Shown: positions 28,669 through 38,088 of the stretch, piece by piece | Layout of the letters: each line of letters begins with the position of its first letter | Numbering within the stretch: the first letter of the stretch is position 1 | Source of the DNA: Gammaproteobacteria bacterium | GTDB taxonomy: Bacteria > Pseudomonadota > Gammaproteobacteria > Steroidobacterales > Steroidobacteraceae | DNA length: 64,000 bases | Direction: 5' to 3' | NCBI GenBank assembly: GCA_947469285.1 | Contig: CANIOW010000012.1 | Location: forward strand, 28,295-92,294 | Translations under genes and position numbers: made by a program | The notes under the pieces: model-generated | The model's input: the letters and a program-made list of their open reading frames with translations, nothing else | Database searches by the model: none | What the model was told of the DNA's origin: nothing

Positions 28669-29076
28669 TCAGAATTCCGCGTACAAGCGACCATCCGCCG
28701 CCGCGCCAGTTGCACCGCTATGAATATCGCGAATGCCGGGCGCGTCTGCGTCCAGACTCGGCGTGGTCACCCAAGTGTCCACGGATTTGGTGAGCGGGTC
28801 CTCGGGGACCGACCGCAGGTATTGCTTTTCAACCAGTTCCGCAATGTTCTGCGGGTAGTGCCCGGTATCACCAGAAAATTTATCAATAGCCTCGCGCATC
28901 ACCGACAAATCCTGACGGAGCGTCGCCTCCTTTGCGCGCTGTAGGCTGCCGAAATAACGCGGCATCGCAATGGCAAGCAGCATGGCGACAATCGCCATGA
29001 CCACTAACAGCTCGATCAGCGTAAAGCCTTGGAGTCGGCGATGGCATCTAGGTTCGATCATGGGCAGTTTTACCAT
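28669..29076 (-). CDS. GspG-like pseudopilin
   Basis: 135 residues with a class-III prepilin signal, QGFTLIELLVVMAIVAMLLA, which includes the mature F and E5 and is preceded by a basic leader, as needed for the prepilin peptidase. The body is short, with a conserved DTGHYPQNIAEL and a Pro-rich loop like GspG-type calcium loops. ATG 29076 overlaps the previous gene by 7 bases; a second ATG at 29061 is possible. The peptidase gene is not in the window. Confidence 0.85.
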   Translation of the reverse strand: MVKLPMIEPRCHRRLQGFTLIELLVVMAIVAMLLAIAMPRYFGSLQRAKEATLRQDLSVMREAIDKFSGDTGHYPQNIAELVEKQYLRSVPEDPLTKSVDTWVTTPSLDADAPGIRDIHSGATGAAADGRLYAEF

Positions 29077-29552
29077 TCAGCGTAGGCCACGCCGTTCAGG
29101 CCCACGCCGGGGTGCAGCGAGCGGACATCGTAGACGTCGTTGCCCGGTAGCGGCGCCTCCGGCGGACTGGCGTAGCTACGCAGCCCCCAGGTCTCTTCCG
29201 CCGGCACTGCCGTGTCAGGAAACATTGGGTCACGCGGCAGACGGCGCAGGAAGTAGATTTTTCTACCGGCGGGGTCTTTGGCATCTACCACGCCCTCGAC
29301 CAGCACGGTCAGGTCAGGCGGGTAGCCCGAATCGCCGGCCTCTAGCAGCACGTGTCCGTTGACTGTGGCCTCATGATAGGCATCGATAGCGCCCCGCAAA
29401 GTTCGCAAGGCCGCAGACAATTCCTGTTCACGCGCACGCTTGAAGGCCAACTGCGCCACCGGCATTGCCGCGGTCGCCAGCAAGGCAACAATAGCTACCG
29501 TCACGATCAACTCAATGAGCGTGAAGCCGCGCAAGGTACGCGATCGAATCAC
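29070..29552 (-). CDS. GspG/GspH-like pseudopilin
   Basis: 160 residues with prepilin motif RGFTLIELIVTVAIVALLAT after a five-residue basic leader. The body has the GspG-like DSGYPPDLTVLVEGV and KIYFLRRLPRDPM. It begins at GTG 29552, overlapping the secretin stop by 4 bases. The second of three minor pseudopilins encoded in a row at the distal end of the cluster. Confidence 0.85.
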   Translation of the reverse strand: MIRSRTLRGFTLIELIVTVAIVALLATAAMPVAQLAFKRAREQELSAALRTLRGAIDAYHEATVNGHVLLEAGDSGYPPDLTVLVEGVVDAKDPAGRKIYFLRRLPRDPMFPDTAVPAEETWGLRSYASPPEAPLPGNDVYDVRSLHPGVGLNGVAYAEW

Positions 29553-31909
29553 TGGGCGACCATCACCTTGAGTGGCCGTGGCGCCAGCACTGGCACCGGC
29601 GAGCCATCAGGTGCGTTGGCGGCAAATTGCTGCACCGTGATCGACGACGCAGGGCGCGCCGACAAGGCACGAAAATGCAACACCACCAAGGTCCCTTCGC
29701 CCTGAACAGCCGGCGCAGGCACGTCAAATTGGACCCTACCACCGCGTGGATCTAATACCGGATGCAGACCATCGCGGGCGTCAGCAGGAATCAGCGAACC
29801 AGGCTCGGTGCCCACCAGCTCAAATACCGCGGGCTCGAACCGCACTGCCGAACGCACATTGGTGATCAACTCCTTGGCGGAGATACGCAGCGCCACGTCA
29901 AAACTCTCTCCCATTTTCACCTGGGACGGACTGTCCCAAGTGAGCGTCGGGCGGGATCTGGCGGCCGCCCCAGGATCTGGGGCTTGAGCAGCGGGGGTGA
30001 CATTATCGGCAGCCGGAGCGGCTACCACCGCTTCGCCAGCGCCGTCTTCGACTACTACGGGCGCAGTAGCTACAGGTTCGGACGTGGGGGCAGCAACAGC
30101 TGCACGCGCGGGTACAGCGACGGCCGGCGCTGGGCTTTGAGCCAAGGGAGCGCTTCTGATGGAGCTTTCCGTGCCATACCAAAACTCTGTGTTCTCGGAG
30201 GAGCCACGCGGCTGAGCCCGAATAATACGCGGCGTGATCGATAAGACAATTTCAGTCTTCTCGCCATCATTTTTCTTGCTGCCAAACAGTCGCCCGATGA
30301 TCGGCATATCGCCAAGCCCGGGAACGCGGTCCGAGGTGGTGCGCTCCGTGTCATTGATCAGGCCAGCCAAAATTTGCGTCTCACCGTCCTTCAGCCGCAA
30401 TAACGTCGACGCATTGCGGGTGCCGATTTGGTAGGCCAGCGTGCCAGAGGCACCAGCGGTCACTTCCTTGATGATCGAACTGACTTCGAGGTTCACTTTG
30501 ATGGCAACGTCGTTGTCCATGTAGACGGTGGGTTCAACATCTAGGCTAAGACCCACATCGACGTACTGCACGCTACCGGTGGTAATCGGCTGCCCCGCCG
30601 TCTGTTGCACGGTGTTGGTGATCACCGGGACACGCTGGCCGATGAGGATCTTGGCGCGTTCGTGATTGCGCGCGCGGATACGCGGACTGGCCAACACATT
30701 GCCGCTCGTCAAGGTGCGCTTAATGTCAAGCGTTAGCGGCGTATTACTGACCTTGAGGGTACTGGAATTCTGGTTACGCAGGTCCGATAGCACCAGCGAG
30801 TCGCCGGACAGGGCCGTGGGCGACACTGTCACCGATTCTGGATAACGGATACCGAGCTGCTGCAAGCGGCTGCGCGTAATCTCCAGCACCTCCACTTCCA
30901 TCATGACTTCCGCTTCCGGAACGTCGACCGACGCGATGAGGCGTTCGGCCATGCGAATCACTTCCGGCGTGTCACGCATCATGATGGCCGAGGCATGCTC
31001 ATCAACGTACAAGGTGCGCGCGTTCAGCACCGTCTTGAGCATCTCCATGGTCTTTTTGGGGTCGGTATTCGTCAGGTAGAAGGTGTGCACCACCTGGTCC
31101 TGATATTCCCGCTGCTTGGCGGTGTTGTTCGGGTAGATCAGCACCATGTTGTCGGCGAGCACTTGGCGTGCCAGCTGGTTCTGTCCAAGGACAAGATCGA
31201 TGGCGGCTTCCACCGGCACTTGCTGGACAAAGATCGTGGTGCGGCCATCATTGCGCACATCGCGATCGAAGATAAAGTTGATCCCGGTCTGGCGTGCCAG
31301 CACTTCAAACACCATCTTGGTGTTGGCCTCACGAAACTGCAGAGTCACTGGGCTGTTATCTTTGGTCTTTAGGCGCGGCGCCACATTACGTGGGCCTCGG
31401 TCAAGTTCGATGCGCGTGCGTAGCGTGTTCGCCGCGGTGTTGCCTGGGTTCTCAGCGAGGATACGTGCAAGCCGCGCATCGGCTTCTGCGCTACGTCCCT
31501 GTGCAATTTCGCGTTTGGCCAGATCCAGCTCTTCCGTGTGCCGCTGGTCGCGAGCGACCAATTCCAGCCCGCGCTGCGCACGGTCGTTGCCCGGCGAGAT
31601 AGCGAGAACGCGTTGGTACAGGCTCTCCGCTTCCGCGTATTTTCCAGCTGAGCGCTGACGGTCCGCACCAGAGACCAGCAACTGGGTGGCTTCCTCTTTC
31701 TTGCCTTTCAGATCAAGGCGGAACATGGTGTTGGACGGTTCCTGATGTACCGCCTGCTCGAGCTTGCGGATCCCGGATTCATACTGCCCCGACTCTATTT
31801 CGCGCATCCCTTCCCCGTGGATGCGGCTGCCAGCGCAGGCGGTTAACAGCAAGGCGGCGCATAGGAACGTGGAGACGCGACGAAAGACGACGACGGTGGG
31901 CTGGTGCAT
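29549..31909 (-). CDS. gspD: Secretin (GspD/PilQ-like) with N-terminal TPR region and C-terminal cohesin domain
   Basis: 786 residues: lipoprotein signal (lipobox L-T-A-C-A), TPR-like repeats (about 35-170), secretin N-domains (about 180-330), secretin core with VPGLGDMPIIGRLFG (about 540), then a Pro/Ala-rich linker and a terminal domain of about 125 residues (LTWDSPSQVKMGESFDVALRI onward) with cohesin-like features. The core forms the outer-membrane channel. The TPRs and the cohesin tail are extra relative to GspD and suggest extra protein docking. The start is ATG 31909, 8 bases after the preceding stop. Confidence 0.88.
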   Translation of the reverse strand: MHQPTVVVFRRVSTFLCAALLLTACAGSRIHGEGMREIESGQYESGIRKLEQAVHQEPSNTMFRLDLKGKKEEATQLLVSGADRQRSAGKYAEAESLYQRVLAISPGNDRAQRGLELVARDQRHTEELDLAKREIAQGRSAEADARLARILAENPGNTAANTLRTRIELDRGPRNVAPRLKTKDNSPVTLQFREANTKMVFEVLARQTGINFIFDRDVRNDGRTTIFVQQVPVEAAIDLVLGQNQLARQVLADNMVLIYPNNTAKQREYQDQVVHTFYLTNTDPKKTMEMLKTVLNARTLYVDEHASAIMMRDTPEVIRMAERLIASVDVPEAEVMMEVEVLEITRSRLQQLGIRYPESVTVSPTALSGDSLVLSDLRNQNSSTLKVSNTPLTLDIKRTLTSGNVLASPRIRARNHERAKILIGQRVPVITNTVQQTAGQPITTGSVQYVDVGLSLDVEPTVYMDNDVAIKVNLEVSSIIKEVTAGASGTLAYQIGTRNASTLLRLKDGETQILAGLINDTERTTSDRVPGLGDMPIIGRLFGSKKNDGEKTEIVLSITPRIIRAQPRGSSENTEFWYGTESSIRSAPLAQSPAPAVAVPARAAVAAPTSEPVATAPVVVEDGAGEAVVAAPAADNVTPAAQAPDPGAAARSRPTLTWDSPSQVKMGESFDVALRISAKELITNVRSAVRFEPAVFELVGTEPGSLIPADARDGLHPVLDPRGGRVQFDVPAPAVQGEGTLVVLHFRALSARPASSITVQQFAANAPDGSPVPVLAPRPLKVMVAQ

Positions 31910-31917
31910 GCGAATTG

Positions 31918-32469
31918 TCACTGGGGGCTCCCGACGGATAACCATTGGTCCTGCTTCAATGGCAGGTAAGTGAGTTGCAACTGGCCACGCGACACAGTAC
32001 CAACAGCGTAAGTATTTTCCACCACATCTCCCGGACGTACGTCATAAACCCGATCACCACGCACCAAGAAATAGACCGGCTTGTCGCCGGATTTCACATA
32101 GCTGCCAAGGAAAGTGTACGGCAGTGGCGGGGCGCTGGGGGCCACCGCGACAGGCGGCGGCGGGGGTGGGGGTGGCGGTGGGGCAATGTACCAGGAACGG
32201 GATTCAAACAAATTCACGCCAGCCTTAGCGGTGGCACGGGGTGCAAAGGCCACGTTAGCCGGCGAATTTTCACCAGCCGCCGTGCTAGCCGCACCTGCGG
32301 CCGTTGCGCGCGAGCTCGATGGTTCCACGACACCGCTGTCTTCAGGAGCGGCGTACCAGAGCACGCCCACCAGCAGCAAGCCGCCGGCCATGAGCCATCC
32401 CAGACGGTTGCCGCCCGATTTGAAAACGCTGTGGCCAGGGGCAGGCAAAGCTTTCATGACAGTGCTCAT
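31918..32469 (-). CDS. PilP/GspC-like periplasmic linker protein
   Basis: 183 residues: one membrane helix (about 24-41, RLGWLMAGGLLLVGVLWY), an Ala-rich stretch, a run of ten prolines (about 99-108) and a C-terminal HR-like domain with FLGSYVKSGDKPVYFLVRGDRVYDVRPGD, as in GspC/PilP proteins that bind secretin N-domains. It should bridge the inner-membrane platform to the secretin. ATGA overlap with the upstream PilO-like gene. Related genes are often labelled as type II secretion or secretion system X components. Confidence 0.75.
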   Translation of the reverse strand: MSTVMKALPAPGHSVFKSGGNRLGWLMAGGLLLVGVLWYAAPEDSGVVEPSSSRATAAGAASTAAGENSPANVAFAPRATAKAGVNLFESRSWYIAPPPPPPPPPPVAVAPSAPPLPYTFLGSYVKSGDKPVYFLVRGDRVYDVRPGDVVENTYAVGTVSRGQLQLTYLPLKQDQWLSVGSPQ

Positions 32470-33152
32470 GGGTTCCCTCGCACATAGACTTTAAAGCGCA
32501 AAGTAGCTGCCACGCTGCCGTCGGCCACTTGTGCGCGCTCAAGCCGCAGACTATCCAGTGCCGCCGCCGGCACGGCGATCAAAGCGCCATCAATGAACTG
32601 ACGTACCGCCGGATAGGAGCCCGTCACTGGAAAATTGACGTTGTAATGCGCCAACGCGGCGCCTTTCGGTGCCTCATAGGTGTAGCTGCCTTCCGCCAAC
32701 TCGACACCAGAGGCGGTGGCGCTGGCGCCAAACGCAGCGAGCACCGTCGGCAGCTCGGCTCGCGTCGGAAAGCGACCAATGAAGTCCCCCGCACGGGAAT
32801 TTGATTGGCCATGGCGCTGATCGCGCATGGCCGATCGGGCAGTGTCCAGCGCCGATAATTGTGCACGCAGGCTGTCCGCCTGGCGTTGTGCCGGCGCGAT
32901 GACCCCCACCGTCAGCGCTACCGCGATGACGAGCAACCCCAGCCCCCCCATACCAGTGGCCCCGAGGCGACGCGCGGTCATGACCGAACGCGGCACCAGA
33001 TCTCGCAAGCCGGAGACAACCAGCTGAGTAGCACGCTCCCATGACACAGGATGACCGAATGTTGAGGTTAGCGCACCAGACTCCGCCTTAGAGGCTCCCG
33101 AGTCCTCCGGCGCTGCATGCCGATGGCCTGTCAAAATCACTTCGCCAGTCAT
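32466..33152 (-). CDS. PilO-like inner-membrane protein
   Basis: 228 residues. A cytoplasmic N-terminus of about 65, one membrane helix (GLGLLVIAVALTVGVIA), a coiled coil (AQRQADSLRAQLSALDTARSA) and a ferredoxin-like domain (ALAHYNVNFPVTGSYPAVRQFIDG), the usual PilO/GspM plan. The start is ATG 33152, which gives an ATGA overlap with the PilN-like gene; an upstream ATG at 33167 would overlap more. Confidence 0.75.
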   Translation of the reverse strand: MTGEVILTGHRHAAPEDSGASKAESGALTSTFGHPVSWERATQLVVSGLRDLVPRSVMTARRLGATGMGGLGLLVIAVALTVGVIAPAQRQADSLRAQLSALDTARSAMRDQRHGQSNSRAGDFIGRFPTRAELPTVLAAFGASATASGVELAEGSYTYEAPKGAALAHYNVNFPVTGSYPAVRQFIDGALIAVPAAALDSLRLERAQVADGSVAATLRFKVYVRGNP

Positions 33153-33673
33153 GTGGTGATTCTCCAATTAGCAACGATCTGCACACGAACCGGCCGCTCA
33201 GCGACATCGGTGCGTATCTCGTGGCTTTCCAGCAAAGCATCATGTAGCGACGGATGCTGTTGCAGGCTCTGCACATACTGCAGCGCCGCCGGCAACGAAC
33301 GGGCCTCAGCGGTTAATTTAAGCCGCTGCCGCACACGGTCCGGCTCTACCGTTAGCAAGGCCACTTCGCCATGCGTACCGGCCGTAGCGGTCTCCAGATC
33401 ATTCAGCATCGCCGCCCAGGGTGTTTGCAGTTCCAGCGCTACATGCTGCGCTTCTGCCACCAAACGGCTGTTGTTAGCCGCTGCCGCTGGCCCAGTGTGG
33501 CCGGACGCCACCCCTAGGCGCAGCTCAAGACCCGCCACCACGTCGGTAGATTGTTGGTAGGTCCAGCCTGCCCACACGGCCGCCGTTACCCCGGCCACCA
33601 TCAGCGTCATCGCCAGTAATCCAGGCCGCCGCGAGGGGGCCGCGAAATTCAGATCGATTAACGCCGGCTTCAT
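33149..33673 (-). CDS. PilN-like inner-membrane protein
   Basis: 174 residues. The N-terminus IDLNFA is reminiscent of the PilN motif (INLLPWR-like) that binds PilM, though weaker. One membrane helix (PGLLAMTLMVAGVTAAVWAGW), then a coiled coil and a small alpha/beta domain. ATGA overlaps both neighbours. It forms the PilN-PilO platform with the next gene's product. Confidence 0.72.
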   Translation of the reverse strand: MKPALIDLNFAAPSRRPGLLAMTLMVAGVTAAVWAGWTYQQSTDVVAGLELRLGVASGHTGPAAAANNSRLVAEAQHVALELQTPWAAMLNDLETATAGTHGEVALLTVEPDRVRQRLKLTAEARSLPAALQYVQSLQQHPSLHDALLESHEIRTDVAERPVRVQIVANWRITT

Positions 33674-34482
33674 GCGTACATTCCTCGTGCGCGCACCACA
33701 TTGTGCAAGGCACTGCGATGCGGGCGTTCATCTTCCAACCATTCCAGACCGTCCTCCTGGACCGGTAGCGCCACCGCCCGCAGCCACCGCGGGGCATCCA
33801 CGAAGACACGTTGTGTGCTGGCTCCAGCAGTCAACCGACCAAAGGCACGCAAACGGCGCAGCTCAGCCGACCAGTCAGCACCGATCCGCACCGTGTGGAC
33901 GCGCTCCCATCCATGCGGTGCCAACTGCGCCGCTGCCAGGCAGCCTTCATCCAGGGTGACGAGCCAGCCACTGTCCGGCAAGCGGCTACGCCAGCGGTTA
34001 TAAGCCACGACCAGCTGCGGCTGCACCGACAGCAACGGCACGCCGGTAGCCGCCGCCAGCTCAGCCAAGCCAGCCACCAATGCCGTCGGCAAGGCAGACG
34101 CCACAAATGGCCGACTCGGGAGACTTTCGCCCAACGCCACCTGCCAGTCATCGCCCAATTCGCCATAGGTCTGTGCCAACCAATGGCGGGCATAAACCTG
34201 CCGTTCATGCGTACGGTCCAGACCCGCCACGGCGGGAACCACCGACTGTCGCACCCAGTGGTCAGCGACTGCAATCCGCAGGCCAGCGCCAGTCCACTCG
34301 CTGTCCGCCAGCCGCTGGTGTAGGGCCTCCAGTGCAGGCCGCCACTGTGTCAGCGAGGCACTCTCGACCGGGAAGCAGGCTTCGAGCACGCATCGCGGAC
34401 GCAGCCCGCGCTGCATACGCACCAAAACAATACGTCGCGGCGACAAGTAGACGCCGACTTCATCACGCCATGGCAGTGACAC
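33670..34482 (-). CDS. PilM-like cytoplasmic platform protein
   Basis: 270 residues, soluble, no signal. The N-terminus (DEVGVYLSPRRIVLVRMQRG) and DEGCLAAAQL resemble an actin/ASKHA fold such as PilM or GspL, but nucleotide-binding motifs are degenerate. The product is assigned mainly from its place before PilN- and PilO-like genes. Begins at GTG 34482, overlapping the ATPase gene by 20 bases. Confidence 0.6.
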   Translation of the reverse strand: MSLPWRDEVGVYLSPRRIVLVRMQRGLRPRCVLEACFPVESASLTQWRPALEALHQRLADSEWTGAGLRIAVADHWVRQSVVPAVAGLDRTHERQVYARHWLAQTYGELGDDWQVALGESLPSRPFVASALPTALVAGLAELAAATGVPLLSVQPQLVVAYNRWRSRLPDSGWLVTLDEGCLAAAQLAPHGWERVHTVRIGADWSAELRRLRAFGRLTAGASTQRVFVDAPRWLRAVALPVQEDGLEWLEDERPHRSALHNVVRARGMYA

Positions 34483-36181
34483 GGTTCACCTCCTCAAGAG
34501 TGGTTAAACCCTGCTTCACCAACGCCATGGCACCAACGCGCATGAAGCGTGAACCGGACTTGAGTGCCAGCTCCTTCAGTTGCCGCACCGGCGCACGGGC
34601 GACGATAGCCTCGCGCAGTTCATCATTCATGACCAACAATTCCCCGATGGCCCTGCGGCCCCGATATCCGCTGCCGCGACAGTGCTTGCATCCACGACCC
34701 GCATGAAAGTGGTAGTCACCCGCAGCGGCGAGTGGAATGCCAGATTCTTCGAGCAAGGCGCGATCTGGCGTCACTGGCTCCGCACACTGTGTGCAAACCA
34801 CGCGAATGAGTCGCTGCGCGAGGATGCCATTGAGTGCAGAACACAAGGCGTAGGGATCCACGCCCATGTGCAAAAAACGGCTTAAAACATCGAACACGCT
34901 GTTGGCGTGTACGGTAGTAAATACCAAGTGGCCCGTGAGCGCCGACTGAATGGCGATCTGGGCGGTTTCAGGGTCACGGATTTCACCCACCATGATCTTG
35001 TCCGGATCGTGACGCAGAATGCTGCGCAGACCACGGGCGAAGGTCAGCCCCTTCTTTTCATTGACAGGAATTTGTAGCACTCCCGACAACTGGTATTCCA
35101 CCGGGTCTTCGATGGTTACTACCTTCTCGGCTCCCGTACTGCCCTCAGACAAGGCGGCGTACAGGGTCGTGGTCTTGCCGCTGCCGGTGGGACCGGTGAC
35201 CAGCAACATGCCATGCGGCAAAGTGCTCAGGCGCCGCAGTCGCTCCACGATGCGCGCATCGAATCCAAGCGCGTCCAGACGCAAACCCTGCATCTGATCG
35301 GTGATGGCCTGCTTGTCGAGGATACGCAGTACCGCATCCTCGCCATGCACGCTCGGCATGATGGAAACGCGGAAGTCGATCGCCCGACCGTCAATGGATA
35401 CCTTGAAACGACCATCCTGCGGCACGCGACGTTCAGCGATGTCCAGCTCCGACATCACCTTGATGCGCGAAACCACTTGTTCGGAAACTTCAATGCCATT
35501 AACCGCACCCACCTGCATGAGTACGCCATCGATTCGGTAGCGAATCACCAGACCCGCCGGCGTCGTTTCCAGATGGATGTCGCTGGCACCACCCCGCAGG
35601 GCGTCGAACAGGGTCGAATGCACCAGCTTAACGACGGGGCTGGCGTCCTGACTGATGGAGACCAGACTGAGCGCTTCCATGTCATGGCGGTTTTCGGCGG
35701 GCCCTTGGGCTCCTTCCAGGGCCGAATCAATCGCCCGCATCGACTGTTCATGCCGGGAAATGAACCCGATGACATCGCCACGCGCGGCCATCACCCAGTC
35801 GAAGGCTTCGGTGACGCGCGCTTCGAGCCAAGGACGCAGCGTAGTCTCTAGCGGATCTGTAATCACTGCCACCAGTGCACCGTGACGCCGCACCATTACG
35901 CAACCACGACGCTGCGCCTCTGCGGTCGACAGGCGGTCGAAAGCGGGCTCAGCGGTGAACAACTCGTCGGTTGACCAGTAGCGGTAGTCGAAGGCTGCGG
36001 CCAAGGCCATGGCTAGTTCGTTGGCCTCTAACCCGGTCGACTGTTCGAGGGCATCGAGCGCGCTGCTGCCATCACGCGCAGCGGTGGCCAGTGCGGCGGC
36101 CAACGTCACCTGATCCAGTCGTCCAGCGACCCGCTCCGTGCTTGCGCCGCGACCCTGGGTAAAATTCGCTAGCGCACTCAT
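34463..36181 (-). CDS. gspE: Type II/IV secretion ATPase (GspE/PilB-like)
   Basis: 572 residues. N-terminal MshEN-type domain (about 15-170), then the ATPase: Walker A GPTGSGKTTTL, Asp and His boxes, Walker B-like IMVGEIRDPETAQ. A zinc-binding tetracysteine lies between: C-T-Q-C and C-K-H-C about 45 residues apart. It powers assembly of the pseudopilus from the cytoplasmic face. Overlaps gspF by 4 bases. Confidence 0.9.
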   Translation of the reverse strand: MSALANFTQGRGASTERVAGRLDQVTLAAALATAARDGSSALDALEQSTGLEANELAMALAAAFDYRYWSTDELFTAEPAFDRLSTAEAQRRGCVMVRRHGALVAVITDPLETTLRPWLEARVTEAFDWVMAARGDVIGFISRHEQSMRAIDSALEGAQGPAENRHDMEALSLVSISQDASPVVKLVHSTLFDALRGGASDIHLETTPAGLVIRYRIDGVLMQVGAVNGIEVSEQVVSRIKVMSELDIAERRVPQDGRFKVSIDGRAIDFRVSIMPSVHGEDAVLRILDKQAITDQMQGLRLDALGFDARIVERLRRLSTLPHGMLLVTGPTGSGKTTTLYAALSEGSTGAEKVVTIEDPVEYQLSGVLQIPVNEKKGLTFARGLRSILRHDPDKIMVGEIRDPETAQIAIQSALTGHLVFTTVHANSVFDVLSRFLHMGVDPYALCSALNGILAQRLIRVVCTQCAEPVTPDRALLEESGIPLAAAGDYHFHAGRGCKHCRGSGYRGRRAIGELLVMNDELREAIVARAPVRQLKELALKSGSRFMRVGAMALVKQGLTTLEEVNRVTAMA

Positions 36182-37359
36182 TGGAGGCTTCCGGCAAGCT
36201 CAAAGATGGGAAAATACATGAGTACGACAATCATCCCGATGATGAGGCCAATGACGGTCATGAGCAGCGGTTCGATGAGCCGGGTGAGGACATCCACTGC
36301 CCGAGCCAGTTCTTCATCGTAGAATGCGGCAATTCGCTCCATCATTTCGCCCATATTGCCGGTGCGCTCACCCACGCGCAGCATGCGCACCGCCACTGGG
36401 GTGGTCAGACCATGCCGCTCGAGTGCATTGGCCAACGACTGTCCTTCAGAAATAATGCGCGTCGCCGCCACCAGATTTGGTCGCAGGCCATCGCCCAGCA
36501 AGCCATCGGACATGCGCAAAGCGGTCACCGCCGGGGTGCCACCGCGCAATAACATACCCACCGTCCGGTAGAGTCGTGCGAGCTGATAGGTCTGGAACTG
36601 CCGTCCGAGGGCCGGGACGCGCAGCAGCTGACGACCAACGGCAGCGCGAAAACCCGGGCGGGTAATGCCCCAGCCCACCGCCGCCAATGCCGCCAGAAAC
36701 CCCAGCGCGACCGTACCGCCGTGACGCTCGAGCAGATGACCCCAACGGATGAGCATGCGTGAGGCCAGGGGCAACTGGCTGCCCAAGTCCTCGTAGATGC
36801 TGCTGAAGCGCGGCACGACATAGCCGAGCAGGAAAAATGTCACCAGCACGCCCGCCACACACAACACTGCCGGATAAATGGACGCGCTGATGAGTTTTTT
36901 GCGCAGCACGTCAATCTGCAACTGGTACGCCACATAGCGCACCAGCGATTCACGGACATCACCACTGCGCTCACTGGCGCGGACGGTCGCCACATACAGC
37001 GGTGGAAAGCTATCGGGTTGTTCAGCCAGCGCGGCCGACAGCGTGCGGCCTTCGTACAGCCGCGCGCGAATCTGCTCTAAAGCACGACGCACACCCAGAT
37101 CCGATTCTTTTTCAGTGAGCGCTTCAATGGCTTCCACCAATGACAGCCCGGCTTCCATGAGCGCTACCAGTTCCTGACTAAAACTCACCAGCGGCACACG
37201 TGCGGTACGGGGACGGAACAGCCCGACGCGGGCGGAGACGGTGATCGCCTGCTGGCCCAGTTCCTGCACCTGGCGCCGCGCATCGGCTTCGTCCACGGCT
37301 TCAATAGCGTACGTCAGTACGCCGCGGGGACCGTCAAAGGCTTTAATCTCAAAGTACAT
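36178..37359 (-). CDS. gspF: Inner-membrane platform protein (GspF/PilC-like)
   Basis: 393 residues with two T2SSF domains (about 60-180 and 260-385), three predicted membrane helices, and the family signature SLVEAIEAL and RVGERTGNMGEMM. It is the polytopic core of the assembly platform. Starts ATG 37359, 5 bases from the gspG stop. Confidence 0.9.
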   Translation of the reverse strand: MYFEIKAFDGPRGVLTYAIEAVDEADARRQVQELGQQAITVSARVGLFRPRTARVPLVSFSQELVALMEAGLSLVEAIEALTEKESDLGVRRALEQIRARLYEGRTLSAALAEQPDSFPPLYVATVRASERSGDVRESLVRYVAYQLQIDVLRKKLISASIYPAVLCVAGVLVTFFLLGYVVPRFSSIYEDLGSQLPLASRMLIRWGHLLERHGGTVALGFLAALAAVGWGITRPGFRAAVGRQLLRVPALGRQFQTYQLARLYRTVGMLLRGGTPAVTALRMSDGLLGDGLRPNLVAATRIISEGQSLANALERHGLTTPVAVRMLRVGERTGNMGEMMERIAAFYDEELARAVDVLTRLIEPLLMTVIGLIIGMIVVLMYFPIFELAGSLQ

Positions 37360-37364
37360 GCCAG

Positions 37365-37796
37365 CTACCAGTTAGTGATATCGGCGTTGTCGGCCGTGCC
37401 GCCCTCGCGGCCATCCTTGCCGAGCGAGGACAGGTCGATTTCGGCGTGCGTACCAGGCTGCAGATAGACAAACGGACGGCCCCAGGGATCGTTCGGCGCT
37501 GCTTTCTTAAGGTAGGGCCCGCCCCAGCCTGAGATATTGGCCGGAGCCGCATCCAGCGCCTGGAGACCTTCCTCGGTGGTGGGATAACGGCCGACATCCA
37601 GCCGGAACTGGTCGAGCGCCTGTTCCAGGGCCGTGATCTGCGCCTTGGCCGCCTTGGATTGGCTTTTTCCCACCTGGGCGAAATAGCGCGGGGCAACGAA
37701 GGCCGCCAACAAGCCGATGATGACCATCACCACGAGCAGCTCAAGCAGCGTGAACCCACGCTGGCGGGACACTCGGGCCGAGCGGCTAAAGGTCAT
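37365..37796 (-). CDS. gspG: Major pseudopilin GspG
   Basis: 143 residues with the prepilin motif RGFTLLELLVVMVIIGLLAAFV after a 15-residue basic leader, and the GspG calcium-site region RYPTTEEGLQAL and DPWGRPF, close to the classical major pseudopilin. ATG 37796 has AAGGA. It is the first gene of the 11-gene cluster, so its promoter should be in the 292-base gap to the transglycosylase gene. The long upstream open frame is not coding. Confidence 0.93.
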   Translation of the reverse strand: MTFSRSARVSRQRGFTLLELLVVMVIIGLLAAFVAPRYFAQVGKSQSKAAKAQITALEQALDQFRLDVGRYPTTEEGLQALDAAPANISGWGGPYLKKAAPNDPWGRPFVYLQPGTHAEIDLSSLGKDGREGGTADNADITNW

Positions 37797-38088
37797 GGTC
37801 AAATCCTTGGGCGGTCGATTCAGGGGAAAAACCGCGGGGGGCGCGGGTATCGGGCTCAAGTCGCCGACACCCCGCAACTCTAGGGCAGTGGGCGTACCAC
37901 GGAAGGAACCAAATCGCAGTTTCCATAACCCGTCGCCGCGATTGGACGGCAGGGCACGACAGGGGTCGGGGCGCGATCGGCAGGGCTCAGGCATTTGTCA
38001 TAACCTCCAGTCGCCGCAGTCTACAACTGGGTCATGGCGGTTTTTGTGCGCTGAATGGCAGTTCCGCGCGAAGGCGGCCTGCGGAAGG
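37797..38088. promoter_or_regulatory. 292-base non-coding region upstream of gspG
   Basis: No supported gene. It lies 5' of the secretion cluster and 3' of the transglycosylase gene on the same strand. An AAGGA ribosome site for gspG is present. I see no clear -35/-10 pair or terminator. Confidence 0.5.

Noticed and set aside
37797..37994. N-terminal extension of gspG
   Set aside because: The extension would bury the prepilin leader; ATG 37796 has AAGGA and gives a normal leader.
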